From: Aigarchaeota archaeon
GTDB lineage: Archaea; Thermoproteota; Nitrososphaeria_A; Caldarchaeales; Wolframiiraptoraceae
Length of the DNA: 24,526 bases
Assembly: GCA_025059415.1 (NCBI GenBank)
Contig: JANXDQ010000011.1
Span: 1 to 24,526 of the forward strand
Direction: 5' to 3'
The stretch's first letter is position 1. The number at the start of each line of letters is the position of its first letter. Positions 7,158 to 14,196 of this stretch are shown one piece after another. Both the position numbers and the translations under genes were made by a program. Below the pieces are notes generated by a model that ran no database searches, had not been told where the DNA came from, and saw nothing but the letters and a program-made list of their open reading frames with translations.

Positions 7158-7553
7158 ATGAGCAAGCCCGTGGAGCTGGGTTCGCTAAAAGTTGGCCATA
7201 ATATAGTCATCGACGGCGAGCCATGTAGGATAGTGGAACTCGAGAAGAGTAAGCCTGGAAAACATGGGTCGGCGAAGGTTAGGTTGGTCGCGATAGGGAT
7301 ATTCGATAAGGTGAAGAGGACGATGGTCGGCCCAGCCGACTCCAAGGTAGAAGTCCCGATAATCGAGAAGCGTAGCGGCCAGGTGGTCTCTACCGGAGAC
7401 ACCGTCAGCGTCATGGACAACGAGACGTATGAAATAGTTGAGGTGCCGTTTCCCGATGAGGAGAAGCTCGCGGCGAGCCTCGAACCCGGAGCCTCAGTCG
7501 AATACTGGAAGATTATGGGGAGATACATGATCGTTAACGTGAAATCATCCTAA
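7158..7553 (+). CDS. Translation initiation factor aIF5A
   Basis: 131-residue archaeal homologue of eIF5A/EF-P, which binds stalled ribosomes and promotes peptide bond formation. The N-terminal SH3-like domain contains the hypusination loop SKPGKHGSAK, where K35 is the residue modified to hypusine or deoxyhypusine in the family. The C-terminal OB-fold domain (about 72-131) is complete. The ATG at 7158 gives the usual archaeal N-terminus MSKPVELGSLKVG; GTG at 7146 and ATG at 7149 are in-frame alternatives. A GGTG motif nine bases upstream and the TATA box position support 7158. It is monocistronic and convergent with the Dph6-like gene. Deoxyhypusine synthase is not in the window. Confidence 0.95.
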   Translation: MSKPVELGSLKVGHNIVIDGEPCRIVELEKSKPGKHGSAKVRLVAIGIFDKVKRTMVGPADSKVEVPIIEKRSGQVVSTGDTVSVMDNETYEIVEVPFPDEEKLAASLEPGASVEYWKIMGRYMIVNVKSS

Positions 7554-7584
7554 GGAAATGTTCCGGCAGGAGTGGTGAATCAAT

Positions 7585-8262
7585 TCATTTCTCAATTAAT
7601 TCGACGCCCTTAATGTCAATAAAGCCGCTGAATCCGCTCCAGTGAACCTCGTAATCGAGTACCCTAATCCTCTTCCTAAAGATTGGCGCATCGATCACCA
7701 GTGTTTCCATCTCACCTCCCTCCCCAGCCGGGCTTACACCGTATTTTTCAAAGAGCTCCTTTAGGAAATTTAGAAGCATTTTGTCAAGGGTTTTTCCGAG
7801 GATTTCTTTTTTAAGGCCTTCGGCGGCGACCCCAACTATCATTATTTCAAAATTGTCTATGAGCATCTGCTCGAGTAGCTCCATGGGTTCACGATTCCAG
7901 AGCGGGGTTACAAATTTTAGCCCCCTTTTGTCACAGAGCTCCTTAAAACTCTCATACTGCGCGCGGCTTCTAATGACCCCGGATAACAGTCCATCAACTT
8001 TTCCTGAAACTTTATCGACTAAATCGCCTAAAGCTCGGAGTTCATCATCTCTCTTCGGCCCGGCGCGGGTCATCACGTGGATTTTCCCCATGGCCTCCGC
8101 CTGCATCCTAGTAACCCAGACATTCGGGTAATGGAAGTAGTAGGATTCCTCGCTGGCCGGGTTGACCGTGAGGAGTATGGGGACCTCGTAGCCGAGCCGC
8201 TCAGCTAAATACACAGCATAGGTTGAGTCCTTACCGCCGCTAAAGAGGGCCGCGAGCCTCAT
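7585..8262 (-). CDS. Diphthine--ammonia ligase (Dph6/DUF71 family)
   Basis: 225-residue ATP-dependent ligase of the adenine nucleotide alpha hydrolase fold. In eukaryotes Dph6 performs the last step of diphthamide synthesis on EF-2, amidating diphthine with ammonia. The PP-loop SGGKDS is at residues 8-13, and the family signature GEGGEMETLVIDAPIF is near the C-terminus. A conserved ATP-binding stretch (LLSGVIRSRAQ) and PLWNREPMELLEQM are also visible. Length fits the stand-alone archaeal form without the RidA-like extensions of eukaryotic Dph6. It is convergent with aIF5A, leaving only about 31 bases between stops. The ATG at 8262 is the natural start. The archaeal substrate is presumed to be aEF-2. 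Confidence 0.9.
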   Translation of the reverse strand: MRLAALFSGGKDSTYAVYLAERLGYEVPILLTVNPASEESYYFHYPNVWVTRMQAEAMGKIHVMTRAGPKRDDELRALGDLVDKVSGKVDGLLSGVIRSRAQYESFKELCDKRGLKFVTPLWNREPMELLEQMLIDNFEIMIVGVAAEGLKKEILGKTLDKMLLNFLKELFEKYGVSPAGEGGEMETLVIDAPIFRKRIRVLDYEVHWSGFSGFIDIKGVELIEK

Positions 8263-8318
8263 CTAAACATGCCTCAGAATACCTTCCAAATTCAATCTTT
8301 AGGATTTTCCTCCGTATT

Positions 8319-8351
8319 GGGGTATAACGCCCCGAAATGAGAAAGCTCATT
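8319..8351. repeat. Two adjacent short hairpins upstream of the Dph6 gene
   Basis: GGGG (8319-8322) pairs with CCCC (8330-8333) across a 7-base loop. Two bases later AATGAG (8336-8341) pairs with CTCATT (8346-8351) across AAAG. They lie in the divergent spacer between the Dph6-like gene and NAD kinase, within what would be the leader if the minus strand is transcribed from the TATA at 8391-8399. The function is unknown: they could be a leader RNA structure or protein-binding sites. Confidence 0.35.
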
Positions 8352-8390
8352 CAGAGGGGCTATTGAAGCCTTGGCAAGCAGTTACGCGAT

Positions 8391-8399
8391 TATATAAAA
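8391..8399. promoter_or_regulatory. Strong TATA box in the divergent spacer
   Basis: TATATAAAA is the best TATA match in the window and reads well in both directions. It is about 125 bases from each flanking start codon, so it would give leaders of about 100 nt, or serve an unannotated short RNA. NAD kinase has a second, closer TATA candidate at 8487-8495. Confidence 0.5.
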
Positions 8400-8486
8400 G
8401 ACTTTTCCTGAAGAGGCCCAGAATACGGACTCTACTTTAAAAAATCCATGTCTTTTCAAGCCATTGAGGCCCCGAGATGCAACAAT

Positions 8487-8495
8487 GTTAAATTT
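8487..8495 (+). promoter_or_regulatory. TATA-like box close to NAD kinase
   Basis: GTTAAATTT is centred about 32 bases before the ATG at 8523, which would give a nearly leaderless transcript. This is weaker than the element at 8391-8399 but better placed. Confidence 0.4.
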
Positions 8496-8522
8496 ACGTG
8501 AAGGTCCTAGGATTCTTGGCGG

Positions 8523-9329
8523 ATGGGTATACGTTACGCAGTAGTTTATACGGAGAAGCGGAAAGAGGCAAAAGAGGCAGCCGAATACGTCAAGAAACTA
8601 TTGAGCCGGTGCGAGGCCTCAGTCGAGGTCTACAGCGCCAATGAACTCATAGGTAGAAAGCTTCCAGAGTATGTGGACTGCCTCATATCATTAGGTGGCG
8701 ATGGAACCATTCTCAAGTCGGCTCAGGCATTGTCCAACCCACAGACCCCGATATTGGGAATAAACTTCGGACGCGGGGGCTTCTTGATGGAGGTTGATTC
8801 CAATCTACTTGATGATGCGATCCAACGGCTTCTGGATGGAAAATATTATTTGGAAAAGGTGATGCGGATCTCGGTAATCGCCGACGGCGAGAAGATAGGC
8901 GACGCCCTAAACGAGATATACATCGCTTCAAGCATCCTCGGGAAGACATCGGAATTCACGGTGTATAAGAGATCTGAGCTCGCGAGAATCACGGCGGACG
9001 GGCTGATAATCTCAACTCCAATGGGTTCTACGGCCTATGCATATTCCGCCGGGGGGCCAATAGTCGATGATGAGCTGGAGGTCGCGGTTCTCGTGCCCGT
9101 CTGCCCCATTACCAATTCGAGGCCCATGGTTCTATCGCTTAAGGAGAAGATTAAGATCGAAGTCTTCAGCGAGTATGGGATCCAGCTACTGCTTGACGGT
9201 CTCCTTAAGAAGAATTTCGAGAAGAAGGATGCGGAGATCATCATTGAGAAGTCCGGGGACATGCTCAACTTCATTAGATTTGGTCTAGGTGAAATCCTTG
9301 CCAGGAGGATCAGGAAGAAGCTCGGGTAG
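8523..9329 (+). CDS. nadK: NAD kinase
   Basis: 268-residue ATP- or polyphosphate-dependent NAD kinase, making NADP from NAD in the cytoplasm. The catalytic GGDGT motif is at about residues 59-63 (SLGGDGTILKSA), followed by GINFGRGGFL. The NE pair occurs in ALNEIYIAS, and the substrate-binding ADGLIISTPMGSTAYAYSAG segment, with GGPIV directly after it, is in the C-terminal beta domain. All family motifs look intact and the length is normal. The next gene, Nob1, starts a few bases past its stop or overlaps it, and archaemetzincin follows, so the three form an operon, although their functions are not obviously linked. The ATG at 8523 has little ribosome-binding sequence, fitting a short-leader transcript. 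Confidence 0.95.
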   Translation: MGIRYAVVYTEKRKEAKEAAEYVKKLLSRCEASVEVYSANELIGRKLPEYVDCLISLGGDGTILKSAQALSNPQTPILGINFGRGGFLMEVDSNLLDDAIQRLLDGKYYLEKVMRISVIADGEKIGDALNEIYIASSILGKTSEFTVYKRSELARITADGLIISTPMGSTAYAYSAGGPIVDDELEVAVLVPVCPITNSRPMVLSLKEKIKIEVFSEYGIQLLLDGLLKKNFEKKDAEIIIEKSGDMLNFIRFGLGEILARRIRKKLG

Positions 9330-9333
9330 GAGG

Positions 9334-9825
9334 GTGAGGATCCTAGATTCCACGGCGATGATCCTCGGATTCACCGAGTCTCTAGGTGGGAGGCTTATAA
9401 CATCGGGCAAGATCTTGGAGGAATCGAAGTATGGTGGAGCAGAATATAGGGCCCTGGCCAGCAGAGAAGGCCGCATGGTAGAAATTATGAACCCGGATCA
9501 AGAATATGTTGAAGAAGTCAGGAGGCTCGCCGCGGAGGCCGGGGAAAAAGAGCTCTCCGAAGCCGACATCAGCATCCTCGCCCTCGCCCTCCAACTCCTC
9601 AAGGAGAAATACGAGGTCTCGATAATCACATCAGATTACTCGATACAGAACCTGGCATCACTCCTCGGGGTCGAGGTTGAGCCCATACTTCATCGAGGCA
9701 TAAAGAAGGTCATAATCTGGGCCACCTACTGCGGCATTTGTGGCTGGAGTGGGGATAAGAGACCGCGGGAACCCTGTCCGGTATGTGGGCATCCACTTAA
9801 ACGGAGACCGATGAAGAAACCATGA
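9334..9825 (+). CDS. Nob1-type rRNA endonuclease (PIN domain plus zinc ribbon)
   Basis: 163 residues. The N-terminal PIN domain opens with the acidic strand RILDSTAMILG (D5). It contains LSEADISILALAL and the TSDYSIQNLASLLG strand, which supply further conserved acidic residues. The C-terminus is a C4 zinc ribbon (CGIC, then CPVCG about 16 residues on) ending in a basic tail. This arrangement is that of Nob1, the endonuclease that makes the final 3' cut of small-subunit rRNA during ribosome maturation. The GTG at 9334 gives the expected N-terminus and lies 4 bases after the NAD kinase stop. An upstream GTG at 9289 in the same frame would add 15 low-complexity residues overlapping nadK. The gene ends in an ATGA overlap with the archaemetzincin. 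Confidence 0.88.
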   Translation: MRILDSTAMILGFTESLGGRLITSGKILEESKYGGAEYRALASREGRMVEIMNPDQEYVEEVRRLAAEAGEKELSEADISILALALQLLKEKYEVSIITSDYSIQNLASLLGVEVEPILHRGIKKVIIWATYCGICGWSGDKRPREPCPVCGHPLKRRPMKKP

Positions 9826-10352
9826 AGAAGATAAGGATAATATCTGAGCTAGGTGACGATGAGGCCCTTCTCGCCGTAGCCGAGGCTCTGAGGGGAACTT
9901 ACATGAGGGAAGTCGAGATAGAGGTCTCGCCCAGCTTGATAGGAGAAGAATTTTTCGATATTAAAAGAGGTCAGTATGATGCGTGGAAGATAGTCCAATA
10001 TTACCGCGAAGTATTCCGAGACGACGACTACGTGCTCCTAGTAACGGACAAAGACCTCTATGCGGCTGGATTGAACTTCGTATTCGGCCTTGCATGGAGG
10101 GGGGTCGCCGTAATCTCAGGTCATAGACTCCGCCAAGAGTTTTATGAGTATCCAGCGGATCGGAAGCTATTTCTGGAGCGGATCGTGAAAGAGGCTGTAC
10201 ACGAAATTGGGCACCTCCATGGTCTAACTCATTGTGGCGACAGAGGCTGTGTCATGGCATTTAGCAACTCGATATTAGATACTGATAGAAAGGATTGGAA
10301 ATTGTGTAAAAAATGTTTGGCAAAGCTAAGGCTCGGTGGAATTCTCCGCTGA
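9822..10352 (+). CDS. amzA: Archaemetzincin, zinc metalloprotease
   Basis: 176-residue protein of the archaemetzincin (AMZ) family, a branch of the metzincin metalloproteases. The zinc-binding and catalytic motif HEIGHLHGLTH spans residues 127-137. It is followed by the family's second metal site formed by C138, C143, C162 and C165 (CGDRGCVM and CKKC), with M145 as the Met-turn residue. All ligands are present, so it should be active. The physiological substrate of the archaeal enzyme is unknown. The ATG overlaps the end of the Nob1 gene by four bases, so it is translationally coupled. Its 3' end overlaps a minus-strand gene by 27 bases. Confidence 0.94.
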   Translation: MKKIRIISELGDDEALLAVAEALRGTYMREVEIEVSPSLIGEEFFDIKRGQYDAWKIVQYYREVFRDDDYVLLVTDKDLYAAGLNFVFGLAWRGVAVISGHRLRQEFYEYPADRKLFLERIVKEAVHEIGHLHGLTHCGDRGCVMAFSNSILDTDRKDWKLCKKCLAKLRLGGILR

Positions 10353-10799
10353 TCCACCTGTCCTCTGCGCGAACTCCGCTAAAGCTTTCTTCACATAGGA
10401 TCGCGGAAGCGCACCAGTCTCAATTAGGTTTACTATGGAGTTCGGGGAAGCCTCTCCCGAAATCTTCCCGATATTCCCCTTGACCTGCCTCCAGATCAGG
10501 TTCGTGTTCCCGCTCTTGGAATTGTAGATTATCCCCAAGACTTCGAATGCCTTCACGAATTTTATGTCCTGAATCGTCTCGAGATCAAGCTTCGAGAGTG
10601 CTTCTACGTATATCCTCCCAAGAGACCCCTCACGTTCCGGGAAAATACTCGGATCATGGAGGTAGCCTCTAGGTATGAAAGAATAGCAGGTATTCAAGAT
10701 CACGAACCTCCTGAAGCGTTCAAGGGTTGTCCGGACCTCTATCTTGACCACTGGCCGCCACCGCCCGTCGACTGGACTCCTCCAACCTGATTTCTTCAT
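10326..10799 (-). CDS. Uncharacterised basic protein
   Basis: 157 residues, not recognised. The N-terminus is basic (MKKSGWRSPVDGRWRPV), followed by a mixed region with EVRTTLERFRRFVIL and a helical second half ending in a polar tail. There is no membrane segment, cysteine cluster or nucleotide-binding motif. The ATG at 10799 is preceded by AGGTG at a suitable distance. It overlaps the 3' end of archaemetzincin by 27 bases in the convergent direction, and its 5' side faces the SMC operon across about 145 bases. Codon use and composition look like those of the neighbours, so I consider it real. The role is unknown. Confidence 0.7.
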   Translation of the reverse strand: MKKSGWRSPVDGRWRPVVKIEVRTTLERFRRFVILNTCYSFIPRGYLHDPSIFPEREGSLGRIYVEALSKLDLETIQDIKFVKAFEVLGIIYNSKSGNTNLIWRQVKGNIGKISGEASPNSIVNLIETGALPRSYVKKALAEFAQRTGGSAENSTEP

Positions 10800-10905
10800 G
10801 AAGCACCTAAATAATATTTCACAGAGTATTTTTTGGGCGCCGATTTCAGTCTTTTCCCGAGGCTATTGGGGTATTTCCCGCCGATAACCCGGCATCCTCC
10901 GCGCG

Positions 10906-10919
10906 ATATACCTTAAAAG
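10906..10919 (+). promoter_or_regulatory. TATA box for the SMC-kleisin-KITE operon
   Basis: The AT-rich stretch ATATACCTTAAAAG is centred about 33 bases before the ATG at 10946, in a GC-rich spacer, suggesting a nearly leaderless transcript for the three-gene operon. Confidence 0.5.
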
Positions 10920-10945
10920 ATGGGATCTAGCCTGCTGCTTAGAGA

Positions 10946-12703
10946 ATGGACTTGGAAGAGAGGGCGGCCGGCTCATTGAAAGAGGCGGCGAGGACTAGGG
11001 GGACATATATCCGGGAAGTAATTTTGGAGAACTTCATGAGCCATGAATACTCAAGGATCCCACTCAGCCCAGGGATGAACCTCGTAACGGGCCCAAATGG
11101 CTCGGGTAAATCCTCCATACTCCTCGGAATAGCCGTGGCCTTGGGCCAAACCTACACGGAGAGGGCTGAGAAGCTCAGCGACCTGATAAGGAGGGGAGAG
11201 AAGGCGGCGAGAGCCACAGTCGTCTTCGACAACAGGGAGATGGATGGTAAGAGGCCGATTCCTTGGCTCAATGCGGATCAACTCGTCATAACACGGTACC
11301 TCAAGAAGACGGGAGAATACTGGCATTACGTGAATAACAGGCTCAAGACCAAGGCCGAGGTGGATCACCTTCTCAGAAGGCTCGGCGTAAACCCGAACAA
11401 CATGCTAATAATAATGCACCAAAACATGATCGAGGAGTTCGCGGCCAAGAACAACATCGAAAAGCTGAAGATGGTTGAGGACGCCGTCGGCGCATCGCAA
11501 TTTAGGCAGAGGATAATCGAGGCCGAAGCGAAGCTCCGGGACATCCAAACACAGGAAAAGACCCTGAAAAGGGCGCTGGAAGAGGCGAAGGCCGCCGTCG
11601 AATACTGGAGAGAACAATACGAAAAAATGATGACGAAGAGGAAGCTTGAGGAAGAAAAGAGGAGGCTCGAATTAGAATATGTTTGGGCCGTAGTCTCGGA
11701 GGCGGAGTCATCCCTCCGGAAAATCCAGGAGAGGATCGAGGCATTGAAGATCGAGGAAAAGAGGCTTCTCGGGGAGCTAGAATTCCACGAATCCGAGGTC
11801 AACGAGATCAAAGGCGAACTCATAGAATTGATAAATGCCATCAAAAGGGGCGAGCTCGTAAATTTGGAGGGGTTTGAGAAAAAATTAGACATATTGCTTG
11901 AAGAGAAAGGGTTGTCCGAGGTCACGAAATTCAAGTTGAAGCTGAATGAAGAGGAGAAGAAGAGGCTGTCGTATGAGTTGAGACGCGTCGAGAAGGAGTT
12001 GTCGGAGAAATATAGAGACGCAGTCGCTCTGGGTGAGCGCGTGGAAGTTGGAAGGAAGCCATCCGAAGTCCTCGAAGACGTTAAAACCATCTCTCTGAAA
12101 ATAGCCTCACTGGGAGACGTCCTGGAGGAGTCGGAAGACATGTACCTAATCGCGGATTCAAGATACCGGGAGACCGAGCTGAGGTCGAAGGAGGTCGAAG
12201 AGAATTTAAAGAAGGCACTTGAGGAAGTCGAATATCGAAAGGAGCTTTGGAGGAAGTTTCTCCGAAACCTGATAGATGAAGTAGAGCCACAATTCGATTC
12301 AATACTCTCAATCGTTGATGGGAGGGGAAAGATAGTTTTAAGAAACTTAGAAGATCCTGAGAGGGCGAGTTTAGAACTCCACGTCGGATTTAGGGGTGCG
12401 GATCCAGTTATATTAGATGCTCAGACCCATAGCGGCGGAGAGAGGATAGTCGGGACACTCGCTTTCCTCCTAGCGCTTCAAAGACACGTTAAATCGCCCT
12501 TCAGGGCGGTTGATGAATTCGATGTACACCTTGATCCACTCAACAGGGAGAGAATGATAAAACTCATCCTGAATATCGCGAAGAGGGAATTCGGGACCCA
12601 GTACATCGTCATAACCCCGGGGAGAATACCGGTCGAGGAAGATGTTAACGTGATATTGGTCCAGAATATCGGGGGAAAATCGGCCATTGGGAGGATCGCG
12701 TGA
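10946..12703 (+). CDS. Hinge-less SMC-family ATPase with Smc5/6-like motifs
   Basis: 585 residues, against about 1,100-1,200 for canonical SMC. The head starts with YIREVILENFMSHE and Walker A GPNGSGKSS (49-57). The Q-loop is at IIMHQN (Q159), the signature is HSGGER (495-500) and Walker B is FRAVDEFD (519-526, with D523 and E524). In place of the usual switch His there is YIVITPGRIP (553-562). NFMSHE, the Gln-centred loop, PFRAVDEFDVHLDP and the ITP motif are characteristic of eukaryotic Smc5/6 rather than of condensin- or cohesin-type SMC or Rad50. The arms are short: coiled coil about 185-300 and 315-440, meeting at a turn near 300-315. No 150-residue hinge and no CxxC zinc hook are present. 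The gene heads an operon with kleisin-like and KITE-like partners, so it probably forms a DNA-organising or repair complex. Smc5/6 kinship is inferred from motifs. Confidence 0.88.
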   Translation: MDLEERAAGSLKEAARTRGTYIREVILENFMSHEYSRIPLSPGMNLVTGPNGSGKSSILLGIAVALGQTYTERAEKLSDLIRRGEKAARATVVFDNREMDGKRPIPWLNADQLVITRYLKKTGEYWHYVNNRLKTKAEVDHLLRRLGVNPNNMLIIMHQNMIEEFAAKNNIEKLKMVEDAVGASQFRQRIIEAEAKLRDIQTQEKTLKRALEEAKAAVEYWREQYEKMMTKRKLEEEKRRLELEYVWAVVSEAESSLRKIQERIEALKIEEKRLLGELEFHESEVNEIKGELIELINAIKRGELVNLEGFEKKLDILLEEKGLSEVTKFKLKLNEEEKKRLSYELRRVEKELSEKYRDAVALGERVEVGRKPSEVLEDVKTISLKIASLGDVLEESEDMYLIADSRYRETELRSKEVEENLKKALEEVEYRKELWRKFLRNLIDEVEPQFDSILSIVDGRGKIVLRNLEDPERASLELHVGFRGADPVILDAQTHSGGERIVGTLAFLLALQRHVKSPFRAVDEFDVHLDPLNRERMIKLILNIAKREFGTQYIVITPGRIPVEEDVNVILVQNIGGKSAIGRIA

Positions 12704-12704
12704 A

Positions 12705-13478
12705 ATGAGCGCGGCGGAGAAGAGGCTTAGAATAGCAAGAGAGGAGCTCGAGAATGTGATCAACATCTGTGAGAACGTGGAGAAGCGCGGATTAAATCCC
12801 TTCACGGTAAATGTAGGGGAACTTCTCTCAAAACTCAGGAAGATGTTAGAGGAGAACCCCGACCTAGAATATTACGCAATAGATGCAGAAACGATGTATA
12901 AAATTGCCACCTTAATCGCATTACAGCATAAGTGGCTGAGGGAGAGGGCCCAAGCACTCTTTGTTGATGCCCAGATGATAGTGACCAGGCTAATCGCCAT
13001 GGATAAGAAGGCCATAGTTAAGGCGTTCTTAAGGTCTTGGAGGCCGATAATCTCCCTAGAGCAGATCACCCCTAATAGATTGAGACGGGGAATGGATCAC
13101 TTTCTAAGCCTCCCACCCAGAAGCGAGGGAAGAATATGGGGGTGGAGAATCTCGCAGAGAGAAATGGAATTCATTAAGGGTAGGCTCGCCGAGGAGGAAG
13201 AGGTTGCCGAGAAAGTGGAAAAACTACGTGAAGAATTATTGATGGTGTATAAGGAAAGGGGGGAGGTGGATTATTGGGAGTTCGTAAGGAGGGAACGATT
13301 TAAGGAAACCTTTGAACGTGCATACTTGCTAAGCTTCCTGATAACAGAGGGCTACGTGGAAGTCAAGAGAAATCCTCTGAAAAACGAGATAAAACTCATA
13401 CCAAGAAAAGAGAAAGTGAAACATGAGCAACCAGTTTCCCTAGTAATAGCTATTGGGGTGAGTGGTAGTGAGTGGTGA
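12705..13478 (+). CDS. Kleisin-like subunit of the SMC operon
   Basis: 257 residues. Start chosen at the ATG one base after the SMC stop, with GGGAGG ten bases upstream. The N-terminal third is helical (NPFTVNVGELLSKLRKML, then ETMYKIATLIALQHKWLRERA at about 62-82). The second block resembles the ScpA segment that follows the SMC-contacting helices (a LxxAAtLlxxKSrxLL-like pattern). A middle Trp- and Arg-rich linker (about 110-150) follows. The C-terminus has a charged helix (160-185) and a winged-helix-like domain (about 180-235, GEVDYWEFVRRERFKETFE then LITEGYVEV). N- and C-terminal SMC-binding domains joined by a linker is the kleisin plan. The position between SMC and KITE genes agrees with the bacterial scpA-scpB order and with Nse4. 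Sequence similarity is weak, so kleisin is a context-supported inference. Confidence 0.65.
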   Translation: MSAAEKRLRIAREELENVINICENVEKRGLNPFTVNVGELLSKLRKMLEENPDLEYYAIDAETMYKIATLIALQHKWLRERAQALFVDAQMIVTRLIAMDKKAIVKAFLRSWRPIISLEQITPNRLRRGMDHFLSLPPRSEGRIWGWRISQREMEFIKGRLAEEEEVAEKVEKLREELLMVYKERGEVDYWEFVRRERFKETFERAYLLSFLITEGYVEVKRNPLKNEIKLIPRKEKVKHEQPVSLVIAIGVSGSEW

Positions 13479-14034
13479 AGAAAGTTTTTCGAAGAAATTG
13501 ATGATGGCCGCCGCGATGCTACTCTTTAGAAGTCATCGGAAGCCGGGGGTTAAGGGATGGGAACTGAAACACAGGCTGGGAAGAAATTACATTAAGATAA
13601 TCGATGCCCTAAACTCTCATTTAAAGAGTCTGGGTTTAGAAGTTAAGACAGCCCTCGAGGAAGGAGAAGACCTCGATAAGGCGAGGTTCTACATAACCAT
13701 GGCGAGGCCCCTAATGCTCTCTGACATAGTTACGGCCGGGTGGAGCATAGACGAGGTAGCGGCTCTGGCAGTTACGCTTTCCATACTTGTGAGCAGGGGC
13801 GGAAAGGCTCCGGTCAAAGACGTGTTGGAAGTTTTGGAGACGAAGTTTCCGAAGTGGAAGGCCGAAGCCCACTTAGAGAGAGCTATAAGGAGGGGATACA
13901 TCGATAAAGGCGAGGACGATGTCCTCACACTGGGGTGGAGGGCGAAAGTCGAATTAGATCAAAAAGAGCTCCTTACATCCATGCTTGAAGCCCGGCCATC
14001 AGAACAATCCGGCGAAGAATCCCAAGAAGAATGA
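13468..14034 (+). CDS. Tandem winged-helix KITE-type protein resembling Nse3/MAGE
   Basis: 188 residues with two predicted winged-helix units: WH1 about 10-80 (AAAMLLFRSHRKPGVKGWELKH begins at residue 14) and WH2 about 92-165. The second unit follows the MAGE homology pattern: a hydrophobic helix (AALAVTLSILVSRGGKAPVK), a second helix, then RRGYIDKGEDD and a final LGWRAKVELD. This parallels the GxRAxxE ending of Nse3/MAGE proteins. KITE proteins bind the kleisin linker in Smc5/6 and bacterial SMC complexes. The GTG at 13468 is preferred because GGGGTGA lies six bases upstream; a GTG at 13462 is the alternative. It overlaps the kleisin-like gene by 11 bases. The C-terminal tail is acidic. Homology to Nse3 rather than ScpB is suggested by motif only. 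Confidence 0.7.
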   Translation: MSGEESFSKKLMMAAAMLLFRSHRKPGVKGWELKHRLGRNYIKIIDALNSHLKSLGLEVKTALEEGEDLDKARFYITMARPLMLSDIVTAGWSIDEVAALAVTLSILVSRGGKAPVKDVLEVLETKFPKWKAEAHLERAIRRGYIDKGEDDVLTLGWRAKVELDQKELLTSMLEARPSEQSGEESQEE

Positions 14035-14084
14035 TCCAAAATCTAGAACGGGCAATAATAAACCCCAACGTGGTAATTCTAGTT

Positions 14085-14126
14085 TTTCGAAATATGCCCC
14101 AAGATACTCCAAAAATTTCGAAATAT
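14085..14126. repeat. Direct repeat of palindromic TTTCGAAATAT after the SMC operon
   Basis: The 11-base sequence TTTCGAAATAT occurs at 14085-14095 and 14116-14126, 31 bases apart. Each contains the palindrome TTTCGAAA, extended in the second copy to ATTTCGAAAT. The second copy lies inside an ACTCCA...TGGAGT inverted repeat (14106-14135), and T-runs follow each site. This could be an operator for the small reading frame at 14197 or a T-rich termination region for the operon upstream. Confidence 0.4.
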
Positions 14127-14196
14127 TAATGGAGTTTTTCTAGAAACGGAAGGGTTAAACACATCGGTAAGTGATACTTTATGGTGAAGAAAGATA

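Noticed and set aside
11365..12141. Long open frame on the minus strand opposite the SMC-like gene
   Set aside because: It is antisense to the coiled-coil region, and its Ser/Phe-rich translation is what the complement of Glu/Lys-rich codons gives.
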